From NCBI GenBank assembly GCA_002633005.1, contig NMRA01000188.1, positions 162,853 to 226,852 on the forward strand: a stretch of 64,000 bases of DNA, read 5' to 3'. A program made the translations under genes and the position numbers. Numbering within the stretch: the first letter of the stretch is position 1; every line of letters begins with the position of its first letter. The notes beneath the pieces were generated by a model. It ran no database searches. It had not been told where the DNA came from and worked only from the letters and a program-made list of their open reading frames with translations. This document shows, piece after piece, positions 33,001 through 48,000 of this stretch. The stretch comes from Phoronis australis. Lineage: Eukaryota > Phoronida > Phoronidae.

Positions 33001-36000
33001 AGCCCATTTCAGCAATACAGCCTGCCTACCAAAGATTTTCATTGGCAAATAACCTGTTAACCTGGTCAAAGATAGTGACTGCCATATGTCACCCCATGAA
33101 CATTATCTCATTCTTTACTGAATAGTATTCTTTTGAAATAAAAGCACACAACTCAACCGCATTTTCACTACCAGAGTTCAAATTTCGTAGAGAAAATCGT
33201 GCATTCTATGTTGCCACAAGACTGGAAAGTGTGTGAAAATCTACTTTAATCAATCCAAATGCAGTAGCCAATGCTCAGTACTTAATGTAATACTAAAGCC
33301 TATAGAAACAATCAAGCTCTGACAAGGATCCCATTTGTACTATAAATCTGGTCCATGTAACAATAACACTGAGCCATAATTGTGCAAAAACGGATTCAAA
33401 AATTCAAATTCTGCAGAATACATCCATGGATCAAATAGCAGTACACTGTTTCAGCAGAGAGAGTAGGATTAAGAAGACACACGAACTTAAACTTAAACAA
33501 GATATCTGAGTAACAACCGAGTGTGCACTACCTTCCGTCCATCTTCTCTTTCCATGTGTAGGAAATAGGTGGGGTAGACGCCACGGTCGACACCCTTTTT
33601 ATCGCGCGTGATCCTACACTTGACAGTCACACCCTGGGGTGCTGGTTTGAACACAAAGTCCTCGAGGTTCTCGGTGGGGTCCAGCACCTCGTCGGCGGAG
33701 GCACCGTCACCTATACCAGACAGATCCTGCAGGAAAGCGCATTACTTTAAAAGAAAATATAACAACAGCCTGACACATGTCCCAGACACCAACGAAGAAT
33801 TTCACATTGCAGTGTGCACAGGAAATCGTAATCTTACGAAACTAAAACATTGATAAACTAAACTGAATTCACAAATCATGAGTGCACACATTGACTGCGA
33901 AGAAAATATATTATGGGACAAAAATGGGATTCAAGAAATTAACAATTATAGTAAAAACACACTCATCATCAAGTCAGCCAATCACAACTCGCATGGTTAT
34001 CTGTTACTGCTCACACACTGACTCATCACATACTCTTTGGGAAACAATTCATCCACCAACAATAAAATGGCTAAAATCTAAAATCTGAATTTAAACTGAA
34101 TGCCTCTCTACGGACAAAAAATCATAACAGTTACTTTTATTTACAACACAGAATTTACGAGTTGCGTAAATATTAAGCAGCAATGATAAGTCATTAATAA
34201 CGATAAACTATTAATCACAATGAGAGCATTACACAGGTTTAGGTCAACAAGAGCAGCTGGTGCGCTGATAGACACACTCGAGGCAAGCAAGATAGATCAT
34301 TTGGTTCAAAGCAGGCTGCTGCTGTATTAAAGCCAGTTTAGGGATGGATATCACAGTGTTGATGATATAGATCAGCAATGAAATCACCACTGGGAAGTTG
34401 TTTGTCCAAAGAGAAATTACCCAAAATTGCCTGAATCTTAATTATAACTCCTTCGTAATATATTTTCTCGCAGAGAAACAAACTTGTTTCAAACATCGAC
34501 GGTATTTTCAAGTTTAAAATGAACGAGAAAATGGGAATTGGTCAAAGACAACAGAAGGATATTTATGTTATATTGTTGCAAACCTCAGTGACACCTATTA
34601 ATCAACTGTGACACTTCCTCAATACAGAAAAACATAGTAACCCGCAACTTTCAGGAAATTTTTAGCAGTAAAATCTTAAACTGTGTTGCATATTCTAGTG
34701 CAATACAATGGACGTTTATGTTTTGTTTTTCCAAGACTGACCACCTCTACCTACCTGGAAAAGCACCAAGATAACCAATATCAATTAGAAAGTTGTTCTA
34801 TGATGAGAAAGGAGGAAATAATCACCCAGAAAGGAAAATAATTACGACTAACTGCTAAGAAACATTACCAGGAAACCAAGGCAACCGTTGGAGGAGAAAA
34901 AGATAAGAGCTGTTGGCCAGTGAAAGGGGTTCCCTTCAGCCAGTGATCAGGAAGCTTGCAGGATAAAACTGGGATAGCCATCACTTACGTTCTCTCGGTC
35001 AAAATGGTCCCCATTATCCCGGTCCCGGTCCCGACCGCGGTCCCTGTCCCGGTCTCGACCACGGTCCCTGTCCCGATCACGACGGTTACGACTTACATTG
35101 CCGCCACCGCCGCCAGAAGAATCTGGCGGGATGTTCATGGGACTGTGCCGCGTTGACTCGTAGGAGGGCGGTGGTCGTCGGCCGTCTCTGTCGTAGTCAT
35201 CATCGTCGTCTGGGTCAATCACTTCCTCTTGAACACGCGAAACTGGTTTCTTGTTCGGCTTTCGTGACTTAGTTTCTTCCACTGAAATGCATATTTTATC
35301 ATATTAAAAACAGGATTATCAAAAAAACACTAAAACAGAAAAGCTACTATTGTGACAATATGGGAATACATGAAATGGAAATGAGTCTACCGAATATGCT
35401 TACGCGAATTTGGTAAAAATAGTGGGCTTCTGTTTGGCAAATCTCTTCAATTAGAAACTTAAGTATGGGACTTTCCTGAAAATGTTTCACGATGTAATTC
35501 TGCGATCTCAAGGTAAAAACGTCAGCAAAATTGTGCCAGAACGAAGCTTTGAGTCAGTTTGGGTGGCTGAAGAGTTCCAGTGTGGTTATGTAAACATATG
35601 CTGTACTATCAACAATATACGATATTAAAAGAAAACAATTTTAATGTTATGACAGAATAACAGAAAGGAAATTATGAAACTACAAAGAGCCTGGCAATCT
35701 ACAAAAAACACGCACTGCGGTCAGGGATTACTAATGAGTTACAGCAACATTGTCTTAAGAAGATTAATAGGCTAGACACTTATATTGAATGAAAACATGC
35801 AAACTGGTTGAGTTGTTGTGTCATTCCCTGACAAAGCATTATAGTCCGGCTTAAACCGTCACTTTGTTTTGATCTGTATTCGCTGACAAGTCTTCAGAAA
35901 GCATGGACAAGTGTGTTTTAAAAAATTAAACTGAAATTGTCATAAAATGAAACTGTTAAAGGTTGTTGACCATTCCACAACAGCAATTTCAACAGGAAAA

Positions 36001-39000
36001 GACAAAGCAACGAGAGAGGGAAGAGAGGCATTTATAACATAATTCAACTTCTACAAGTGGGTCATTTTAGAGAAACACGGACACGCGTTAATTGATTCAA
36101 AGGGCCACTGGCCTATTTCGGGAACCTATGGGCCATGTTAGTTTTTTTGTCTTCTTTCAATCTGATTTTTGGGGTAACTTTTAGGAGTGATTTCAAAATT
36201 TTGCTATCTCAATGCGTTGTGCGACCAGTAATTGGCTCCGAGCGTGTTGCTATTTGGTCACAAACATAAGTCTTAGTTTTGATCAGCTGCTTTGCAATGC
36301 TGTCATGTCAAAATCTGAATGCAATACACATTATTTCTGCAGAACAAACAGAACACAGTGGAATTCCCAACACAATTTTAAAGTGCCAGAGTTGACCCTA
36401 CTTGACCAATCACAGTACATCAATGAACTTTTTATGCCCCAAAGACATCCTTAAATTATTCCTGTTCCTGATGTTATTAAAATAATGTCAAAGGAGCACA
36501 ACTTTAAGAGCTAATGCTGCTATAATATTAAACAGTGATAAACTTGACGTATTATTCATTTTCTCATCCCCCAAAGCAAGAACAAACAGAAAGACAGCAA
36601 TTATTTCATGATTTAAAATGACGTATAATGATAGCAAAAAATAAACTAGCTACTCATGTTAAGCAAATCGGATAGTAACAGTCGTACACTATTGATTTTA
36701 CTGGACTTGAAGTCACGTTCATCAGCAACATGTTGAAATGCCTCAATTAAGTCAGATATCAATAAGGTAGATAGAGCATAGACGTTTTTCAGGTCACGTA
36801 GCTGCAACAACAACCAGGTCTTTCGAACGTATTAACCATTTTCAAAGCACTCGAATGGTTTTGGGGACGAAAAATGCATTTTTGGAATTATTGTTTGATG
36901 GGATAGACTTCTTAGGCTCAATTGCTTTGACAGGAGCTGCAAAACAACAAAAACGTTGTCTGCCAGGCATTCGCCGAGATCAAGGTCGGTGAATTTACAA
37001 GTTAAATATTATGTTTAAAATACTCTCACTGCCACTTTTGGAGTGTCAACTTTAGACTGACCGCAGGGGTTGCAGGTTCAGTTCTGCATTGATGCAGGTA
37101 TCAGAAAAATCACTTTTCTCAACGGTAATCTCTCCTTAACTTGAACATTTTCCTTATAAACCTGTTCTAACATGATTGATCTTTTTACAAATATGTTGCT
37201 TATATCTGACTGCATCTTTTGGAAAATTTGAAATTTTAACTGATATACTTGGGAACTTGGATATACTAGGTTTTTAACTTCTAATGAATTTTACATTTTG
37301 GGTCATATAAAAATATTCTCAAGAAAACAATTTTTTAAATTGGTGAAGTTTTACTAAGTACTTGTATTACCGTAATCGTTCGGGTTAACGCCCTGGGCGG
37401 TTAAATTGGCGAACCCAAAAAATCGGGGGTGGGCGGTTAACCAGACATGGGCGCTTAAACGTGAAATTTCAAGAAATCGGGGGGGGGGGGGNNNNNNNNN
37501 NNNNNNNNNNNNNNNNNNNNNNNNNNNNNNNNNNNNNNNNNNNNNNNNNNNNNNNNNNNNNNNNNNNNNNNNNNNNNNNNNNNNNNNNNNNNNNNNNNNN
37601 NNNNNNNNNNNNNNNNNNNNNNNNNNNNNNNNNNNNNNNNNNNNNNNNNNNNNNNNNNNNNNNNNNNNNNNNNNNNNNNNNNNNNNNNNNNNNNNNNNNN
37701 NNNNNNNNNNNNNNNNNNNNNNNNNNNNNNNNNNNNNNNNNNNNNNNNNNNNNNNNNNNNNNNNNNNNNNNNNNNNNNNNNNNNNNNNNNNNNNNNNNNN
37801 NNNNNNNNNNNNNNNNNNNNNNNNNNNNNNNNNNNNNNNNNNNNNNNNNNNNNNNNNNNNNNNNNNNNNNNNNNNNNNNNNNNNNNNNNNNNNNNNNNNN
37901 NNNNNNNNNNNNNNNNNNNNNNNNNNNNNNNNNNNNNNNNNNNNNNNNNNNNNNNNNNNNNNNNNNNNNNNNNNNNNNNNNNNNNNNNNNNNNNNNNNNN
38001 NNNNNNNNNNNNNNNNNNNNNNNNNNNNNNNNNNNNNNNNNNNNNNNNNNNNNNNNNNNNNNNNNNNNNNNNNNNNNNNNNNNNNNNNNNNNNNNNNNNN
38101 NNNNNNNNNNNNNNNNNNNNNNNNNNNNNNNNNNNNNNNNNNNNNNNNNNNNNNNNNNNNNNNNNNNNNNNNNNNNNNNNNNNNNNNNNNNNNNNNNNNN
38201 NNNNNNNNNNNNNNNNNNNNTAATTCACATTGCTAAACCGCGGTCTCTGAGGCCGTCGTTGCACTCAATGTTATCATCGATCTTAACCTAAAAGATCGGG
38301 GATTCGCGTTTCCTATTAGCACAGGGCGGTAATCACCAATCGTCAAAAGTAGGGGATGGGCGCTTAACCGAGAGGCGGGCGCTTAATTGGAAATCTTCAA
38401 AAATAGCAGGGGGGCGGTTAACCGAGCAGTGGGCGGTTAAATCGAAAATCCACCTAAAGTAGGGATGGGCGGTTAACTGAGCATGGGCGTTAACCCGAAC
38501 GATTACGGTAGATGATTTAACACCTGGACTTTTTACGCCTTAAAAGTCAGGGCAACTCTACACAGACTTCAGTTTCCCAAACTAATTTGGTTCTCTTCAA
38601 AATGGACTTTCTCCCATTATAATATAAAATAATTCAACAATCGTACGTTCTATGAGCGTCTAGGAAACTAAAAAAAAACAGTACTAAGTATAACGGCACT
38701 TGTATAGTTTTTATTAAGAAATTTCTGAGCCAGCCGTCAGACAAACTGAATGTATTGATTCCTTCTCATTTATGTAAAGAGGTGTGAATCTTAAAGGCCA
38801 CTGTTACCATACTCATCTTCGAAACTGGGGTTGACTATTCTATGCCAAAATATAGAGCTAAGAATGTCGTCAAACCTTTACGTTAAGCCCGTCTTTCTTT
38901 GCGTAGTAGTTCTAAGAGACTCGATATGTGTAGAAGAGTTTGATTACCTTGACTATAAGTATCAGACAGGCTCAAATCACTGATATCGCTACCATCATTA

Positions 39001-42000
39001 CTACTACTAGTGATCCAGTTGAGCCTACGTTTCGCCGGAGCGTCGGCGATATCGCCTAAAACAACAAGGACTTGAGACTAAATGAGAGCCTAACACAGTG
39101 GCGTGGTCCTTCTCAGACGCAAGATATTTTACCCGGATTGAACAAGGAGATAGCTAGGAAAGGAAAGAGGGTGACCGTTATTTCAGTAAGGACACTGTCA
39201 GGGAAAAGAGTCAGTAGATGAGTCACAACATGAACATTTAAGCCCCCAAGCATAAATAACTCAGTTGCAGTACCAGCCATGTTGTTTTCAGTGCTTAAAA
39301 CAATGGCGCAGGTATTTCAGTGTATTGAGTTCAGTGCTTCATCTCAAGACAAGTCACTTTTAATCTGAGCAAGGTGCAAACTGACACCAAATTCAAAGTG
39401 GAAATGGTCTAAATAACTGAATTTGAAAGTGTGTGCTTTTAGCTGAAAACAGGTGCATCGGGGCTTAAATTATTCGTAAAATTGCAACAACAAAATACTA
39501 ACACAGAAAGTGAAGAACACCAGAGTACAGCTAGCATTCCAGCACACATAGTTTATAGTTTTACAATAATCATGGTCAAAGCTGCAAAGTTAAGGCACAA
39601 CACAAAGGTGAAGCATTCCAGCCTAGCTAAAGTCTGCGAACAAACAAAATGGTTGAGTCACTCTAAGTCATGGAGATGACCAAAGGCAAGCAGGCAGTCT
39701 GGTACACTGCGACAATGGACCTACAGGGGATTCAGATGGTTATCCCTTAGGCTACACAATCAAAAAAAACAAACACCGTCACCACGAGTTGGCACCACCA
39801 ACGTGAGTAAACCTCACATCGGTAAAATTGTAGATGCACCGCTGAGATTGATGACAACAGATGGCACAGCAATTCTATGGAGACACATCCTTAACGTCTG
39901 AGTAGGCATTACTTTATGAATGTGTTCCCAAAGACCTTAGCAAACCAGTACGACAATGCGTTTACATTAAAGAACAGCCCAGAGTGAGAAATAAAAGATC
40001 AGCTATGAGCGCAAACTCTAATTTGGAAGTCTCAAACTTTTTGAGTCTTTCAATACGCAGCATCTCTTCGAGCTAACGTCCACACTGAGATAAACAATCC
40101 ACCTTCAAATAAAAAACCTTAAAAGCTTTCAAAAGCTTCCGTGTTATGCTACAGTTACTGCTCACATGTTTCAAGTTTTTTAAACGGCTTTGGCATTAAC
40201 CTGCACAGATATGGCACATACACATACACAACAGTTTCTGCAAAGGTGAAGAATGAGTCTCACATCACCAGACAGTCCATTTGTCTTGATTGTCAGAGAT
40301 GAAGACCCATTCATTTTCTGGCGGAAATTGATAGCGACAGTGACAGTCCATATAAAACAGTACTGGTGAGAATATCGCGAAATGTAGCAAAACTCGGCAT
40401 TTCACTAAGCAACCAGTGACAGTCCATATAAAACAGTAATGGTCAGAATATCGCGAAATGTAGCAAGTGCAAAAAGTTAGTAAGAGACTGGGACGTCTTT
40501 GAATTTTGGCGGCGGCTGAAAGAAAGCAAGGTAACGTGATTGTCACAATGTTACTGCTTCATCTTGCTAGCCACAAGTTGTTCAACATTTTTGGATGCAA
40601 ATGTCTTGTTCATCAAAATGCTCACGTGGCCGGCATACCCCCGCTCTAACCCGGGGATAGGGGGAATCCCTGCCCAACATAAATGAAATGCGCATGTGGC
40701 CGGCGTTCCCCCCTCCCCGTAACCCGAGTATAGGGGGGAGTCCCTGCCCAATTTTTTTAAGGTCAACATCATTTAAATGCCCATGTGGCCAGCGTACCCA
40801 CGTAGCAACTCAGGTATAGGGGGGACTTCTGCCCAAACTTTTCAGGTCATAATAAAACCCATGTTGGCTGGCATCCCCTCCAACTTATTAGGTTGCTATA
40901 TGACCTTGGAATGTTGATCATTTATTTTTTCCTTAGAAGGCAAACGTCTTTAGTTACCTTTTAGAACATTATGAAAAGGACCTGTGCGTAACAAGGAAAA
41001 AAACTTTGGTCCATTTTATCAGTTGCGGGGGTTGGGAAAAGGGAAAGTATTTGGCTAATAATTTTTGAAAATGGATAAACGTTTTCAGATTCTTTAGCCA
41101 TTTTGGCTAATACCTTTAAAAGTCTAGCGCAAGCCTAGTAAAGATGCCCTTCAATCAGTTATTTCACTAAAATTGCCAAAATGGCCATTACTTTATTTTT
41201 CAGACTGACAGTACTGACTACAGATTACCCAGGCATACATCAAAGTAAGTGCCCATGACCATGGATGTCACAAGCTGACCATTAGTAGAGAACGCACTGC
41301 CTATTCCCAGCCGAACACCATGACTTTGATTGAGAAATTATTTCTACAAGTATACGAATCCGGTATATCTTGTACCTGGAAATTACACAGAGTGTTTAAT
41401 TAGTAGATTAGCGATTTTTAAGCGTTTATAGACCAAACTTGAGAACTACTAGTGCACCCCAGAGGCAATCTTAGTCATGACAGGCATTGATTTTCAGGCA
41501 GCACGAAAACTAGTTAAATACATTTTTACAATAACCATTCCCTGGAGAAATCAAACATTACTGTGACAATCAGACACAATTACGCACGCACACATTTAGA
41601 GTCACAAAAAAGGAAGCAGCTGATTAGAACAGTGACAACAATATGTACAGTGAGAAAGCGAGGTTTTTGAAAAGCAAACGAATGAACTTACCAATGGGCT
41701 GAGATGTTTCGATGGTTTGAATGTCTTCGTCTTCCGAGTCAGAGAAATCTTTGCTGGAGTCAGGTGTTACTTGCAATACCTGAACTTTAGTTGTGGAATT
41801 TCCCGAGTTGTTGGGTAGTTCATAGGACTCTGGGCCATCGTAGGCTAGAAGACAGGAATAGGCATATGTACAGGTATAGGTATTATATATTCATACCACA
41901 TTATCAGCCTGACATGGCCAACACCACCGTGAAATAACCCACTTAGTTATTCAGTTATCCACAACATTTTGGCGAGAAACCGTGGCCGGTTTCAAACCTG

Positions 42001-45000
42001 CTCCGCAAGAGTTTCGAGCCATCGACTCTACCCCTGCACAACTCAGCGGCTGACGTCATCGAACATGAAAATAGAATACTTAAATGAGCATGCGTAACAA
42101 TTGAATATTCAACAAACGGCATTAATGTATCAACATTTATACGCTATGAAAAATAAGACACAAAATTTCAATAAAAACAACATCTTTAATTCAGTAAAAT
42201 TTATTTGTCATTTTCATTCACTTGTAAATCATCGATCTCCAGTTTGAACACGAGTAACGTGTGGTTGGGATGCTTTGACTTGAACATTAAACTCAGTAAC
42301 CAGTGGTAATCTACTTTAGCAGACAATATTTTCAAGGTAGAAGCTTAGCATGACAAGATGTGTAGTAAGCTAGTCTAGAGTAGTTGCTTAAAATAAAAAT
42401 TAATATTTTACAGCTTCACATTAGTTCTATTTTATTTCCATTTTTATTTGGTTTTAAGTAAAAACATTTTAACAAGAAAAACTCGGCGTTTCTTGAAAGG
42501 TCACGACCTCAGGCCTCTGACATAAAAAGTAGTTACAAAAGCCGGGGCGAGCAAAGAAAAGGTAGATCGATTCATTGCAATTTTTCTCGTTCAGTATGTG
42601 GTATAAATAGATTATTATATGTTCTCATTCATTATCCCCCTTGTCTAGAGCCCTCGTGGATTTTGAAGAATTATCGCCCTCGGGCCTAATGCCCTCGGGC
42701 AATAATTTTCCAAAATCTACTCGGGCTCTAGATTGCAGGGGATAATGACTTGGCCATGTAATAATCTATATGTATACATTACATAGAAATGTTGTTTCTG
42801 TAATAATACCTGCCTTCATCCCACATGATACGGTTGTGAAATAATTGTTATAACACCATGAAATACGTCAGAACTACTTTTCCGTAGTATCTTCTCTAGA
42901 GAAGATGACCGTTACCATCTCTAGAGAAAATAACCCTGGCACTGTTGTAAGGATTACGGTATTTGGAGGGCTAAATCCATAATAATTACCATAGTTTATT
43001 TAACTGAGCTTGTTATAAGGTACCACTAAGGTCTCACAATTCTGTACTGGTGTTATTGTCACAAATACTTGAAAAACACCTTACAAATGATAACTGGATT
43101 AAATATACAGCACAAATCATAAACATATCCGTCAAATACTAGTACAAACTGATCTTTTAATTTCAACAAAACTTGACGAAACTTAAACGATACAGCGACC
43201 TAAACGATACAGTGACCTCATTTGGCCAACTAGTCATGAATGAGTCATTGCTATGGGAAACATATTACTACGCCAAACACGGAAATCATAACCTCCGGGT
43301 CCTAACCATGTTGTGTTTAGTCAATATAAGCAAATAACATCTCTAACAGTTACATATATATATTAAGTGTTTCCATTATCATATTCTTTTTTAATTCAAA
43401 GAAATTTTACCAAGTACCGGTAAATTCCCTTCTTTAGCATAACGTCTTGTTCTGATCCTCTGCTCAACCTACTGCTCGTCTGGTAGGCTATTTATCCGTT
43501 AATTCGTTGTTTGACGTTAACTTAGCTCCATATGCTGATTCGTTTATAATTGCTGCTATTTTACATGAAACATAAACACACACTTGATGAGTTCCAATTT
43601 CTTCGCAATTCCGCCACAGACGTAGCCAATACTGGTGAAGCCCTAGCTTAGATCAGCTTACATGTCACGTATCAAGATATAATAACCCACAGATATCATC
43701 ACATATGTTATATAAAATATATTAATTTTCTTACAGCTTCAGTAGCTCCAGTTATACCAATTATACTAATTATAGTTTCCCCTGATTAAGCTATCTAAGC
43801 GAAATAGTGTAGGGCTCCTGCGCAACTTGGGGCCTCAGTTTGTAACAGGGTCACTCTTTGTAAAACTCATACAACGGGTTGAGGAGGGGGTTGTGACGAG
43901 AGAGGAGAAGCAACTGAAGCAGTCCAAATTTATTCGGGATTAGAGCCCCGATAAACCTAAATCCCTCACTGATAGTCAAACAAAGAACTGAACACAGACA
44001 TGAGTCAGAACACTGTGACCTCAAATCTCATATTTAGTTACTTTACTAAAAGCCATGTACATGTGCGCAAATCCACTGCGTAACCAAATAAATCACTGGC
44101 AACGCAGGCGTACTTTTCACTTGAAATACCAATACTTGACAAAGCAAGATCACCACAACTGAAAGACCCCACACTTAATAGCAGGTCCGTAGTAACAACT
44201 TTGCTTGACGTGGCTAAATGAAAAATCTCACAAATATCTTCTAATGTGCAACAGAGCTGGCATAAGATAGTTCCCAAAAGCAGGACTTAATGCACATTGT
44301 ATGAGTAACAAGACTCTGAATACTTGACAATTCTTTGCTAACGTGATCACAGGATTCCCGTGAGAGGCAAAACACAATTAAAGAAACTATCAAATCCTAT
44401 GGTCTACAGATAAGCCATTACGACATTAAACCTTGAAGCCAGCGACACTTGTGCATCTGACGGCGGTTGTACTTTGCAGCCATATTTGATACTGCGATTT
44501 GCATGAACAATTTGCTCCTGGAGGACGTTTATCAAACTGCTGTGGAGAAACAGTTTTAGGACGGACAAACTCGAAGATTACTGGCAAAAACAGTGGAGAA
44601 GCTAGCTTGATAATTCTGAGGCAGATATAGTGAGGTTAGAGATAATATGATCTGAACACCATGCCTACGCCCAACATTATCTGTTTCAATAACATACAAA
44701 CAATATAGACTGAGATCTGTTTTTAGCACACACAACAGTTTCTTAGCTCTACTAGATTATGCTATCTGACAACAATGGCTTGGAACAAAGAAATATACAG
44801 CCTTGGACCAAGAAACTGTACTTCAATAAGAGCTATTTAATTCCTTTCTGGGTACATTAGTAACACTATGGATACACAGGGCCTTATAGAAAAGTCTGTG
44901 TATTCAGACGAATACCTATAAAACTATAGAATCTAATTCAAGAAACGTATTTTCTGAAATCCGATAACCTGTACAATTTGGTTTTTTTTGGACTTGACAC

Positions 45001-48000
45001 CAAATTGCCCATCTGTTAATTGGGTCATTTGATCACATGTTTTTAGCAAATGACTAAATTTTACTTGATATTAATGTTCAAGATGATTTTTTAAAAACAG
45101 TGCAGTTTTTCAGTTATTTCCTTTTCGTTCCATGCTACTTTTCAGCTTAAGATAAACAAAGATCCTATTTGTACAGTCCCTCAAGCAACAGTGGATCACT
45201 TAATCAACAACTCCTAAGAGTGTTATGAAAAACAATGCATAAAGCATAGCATCTTAAAGTTTCTCATGAATCTAATCAGCCATTTCTGACACATGATATT
45301 TCAAAGTTCGTCAAATTAGGACATTCTTCTGTAAGTTCTTTAACATAATGTTCAATTTCAAATGGCCTATTAATGGCTGCAAACTGAAGACGCATTTGAG
45401 AAATTTACAACTAATGTAAACTGAAAGAGTCTACCAAATTCTCAACCGCAACAACTGATGATAATTCTTCTTAACATTAAATTTAGCAAGAATTGAAAAA
45501 AAAACATTCTGCAATGTCACCAGCCTCACAAATTAACAATAAGTTTCAGTGGCTGATTACTGCCTCGTCATTTTCAACTATCCCTTCAATGGTCACGTTG
45601 CAAAACTTGAAAATGGCAAAGCAATAAGCTGGTGTTACATTAAAATGGCTTTCATAATAAGGCTAACTTCACACTGAAATCTGTAAAACAGAGCAATCCT
45701 CAGTAGACCCTCATCAAGATGAAAACAGTGGATTCAAGCTCGTCAACTATTTATAAAACATGCTAAATCTGCAAGCATAAAAGCACTCGACACTTGGCAA
45801 AATTAACTGAAAAGATGACAGTGGAGATGATGATAACGATGACGCTGATGATGATAACAGTGTCAATGATGAACATGATGATAACAATCATATGACGAAT
45901 GAAGATGTCAGAAATGAGTAAGAAATACAGTCTTATTCAACAGAAGGTAAACCAACAAAAGTGCAGCAAAATCAGTCAACAAAGGAACAGCACCATCACA
46001 AAATCCTGGATAATAAAACAAGACGTCGTAGCGAAAAATGGGAAACATCTTCTGAAAGCCTATAAGAAATACTATCTAACAGAGAAGTTTCACGAAATTC
46101 AACAAATTTTTTGAAAACTTTCATACTTTGCAATTTTTCGAAATTGAAAGTCAATAACTCAAAAACAGTAAGTCTGAGGAAAAAATTGTTACAGTTTATT
46201 TGAAAGAGTATACCTCAGAGAATCCACAACCAAAAATTCACGTCATTTGCTCTTCCAATTCAAAATGGCACCCCTGCACGATTTAAAATGATGAAAATGC
46301 GTCAGATCCGAAATTTTGAAAACAACTTCCGATTAAGCAGCACTCGACAATAGCTGGCTACAGCAAACTAAGGCATGAAAAATTTCGAAGCAATTGGTCC
46401 TACAATGCACCCTCTACAAGACAAAATGTCATCCTGAAATCGAGATGCTCATGCGCAATGGCCAATATTTCCGTCATCTTTGATCGGAGGTGAATGACTT
46501 TCAGCATATCTGTAGTCAACATCTGCTACAATAATCATAATGATTTTCAGCCATCTAAATAAGAATCGTGGTTTCTATGAGCCTTTGAATCTGAATTCGA
46601 AAACAGAATGACCACCACGTTCGCCATCTTGAATTCGATCATCACAAAAAACAATAGGGTTCCAGCTCTTTCGGAACCAGAGGTTGTGTGTGAATTTCAC
46701 GGAAATCAGACGAAAAACGTGACCTGTAGAGTGTGAACAAACACAAAAAAGAAAGAATTAAGATACTTGCCGAAAAATTTTGCCAAGTAAAAATTATATA
46801 AGGAAAAAACCTTGATGTCAGAGCAACATACTTGGTGAAATTTCAATTTCACCAAGTAATGACAAACATTTCTAGTGAGTTAGTGAATGGGCACAATGCC
46901 TATAGCGAGAGGACCGAGTGTCTTCAGTCACCCTGTGCATTTTGTAACACAGTGAGGACAGAGTTTCAGCTGAAGAATGCTTTTTGTGGAAGTATTAAAT
47001 TTTACAGGATAGGTGATGGAATCAATAATTGGGTAAAATTACCAACACACAGCTTAGTATCCTTTTTAACAATATCTTGAATGGTTGTGAGCAGTCACAA
47101 CAATGTCAGACGTCCTTGAAAATTGAAAAATGGCAATTTTTGTAACAAATTTGGCAACAATTCCCATACAAAGCCTATGAGATTTTACCGTACCGATACA
47201 TAAGTTTGGTCGCCATAGAAACTACACTACTGTCTTACCATGAGGATGATAACTCAAATTGTTGGCTCTGTTGGACTTGCCCGAGACTAGTCTTTCCTTG
47301 CCTTCCTCCCTCCGCCGCTGGCCAGAGCGAGGTCTTTCCTCGTTGCTAGCTAACATCATCCCCGGTTGTCGTTTGTTCTTTTCCTGCCTCTGTTTGATCA
47401 GTTCTCTCTATAAAGAACAACGGACATCTTTAAGAGGGGTAATGAAATACGATTCAGACTATTAACAGATGCTAACTACTACTTTCTCCTTGTAATTTTT
47501 AAAACACTGCACTATTAACGTTTTACTCTTCAAAATTTTGGAACAAGTTTGACAACTCCTTACAAAATCTGCTAAATCAACAAATATGACTAGCACTTCA
47601 CTCAGATTCACTTCACAATTGTTGGCAAAGACTGCCTGTACCTCAAAACAAAAAAATCCAGTGAAAAAGTGTTTTATTGGAATAACAATTTTCAATGCGA
47701 GACAACCAGCTTTTACTGAACATAATGAAACAGAGTTAAGTATCCCTTTAAATATGAAGGCCACTTCCTAGAACATGTCACGGTCTAGGACATTTAAACG
47801 AGAATGCCACCAAAAAACAACCTATTTTGTATCAATTTAGATCGAGTAGTTCCACTCGATAACAGCAAATTACAGCTATTTTACCCCCGACACCTGACGG
47901 CAGACGGAGGAGTTGAAATTAATCAATGATGTCACAGGTTCGAATGCAGTCTGTTCAGCAGTTCACAACCCGCTTACTGGTGTCAGCTTATCGTTTGAAT

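Noticed and set aside
37406-38291. Open frames of about 270 aa on both strands
   Set aside because: They consist of N translated as X across the assembly gap; no real coding sequence is visible.
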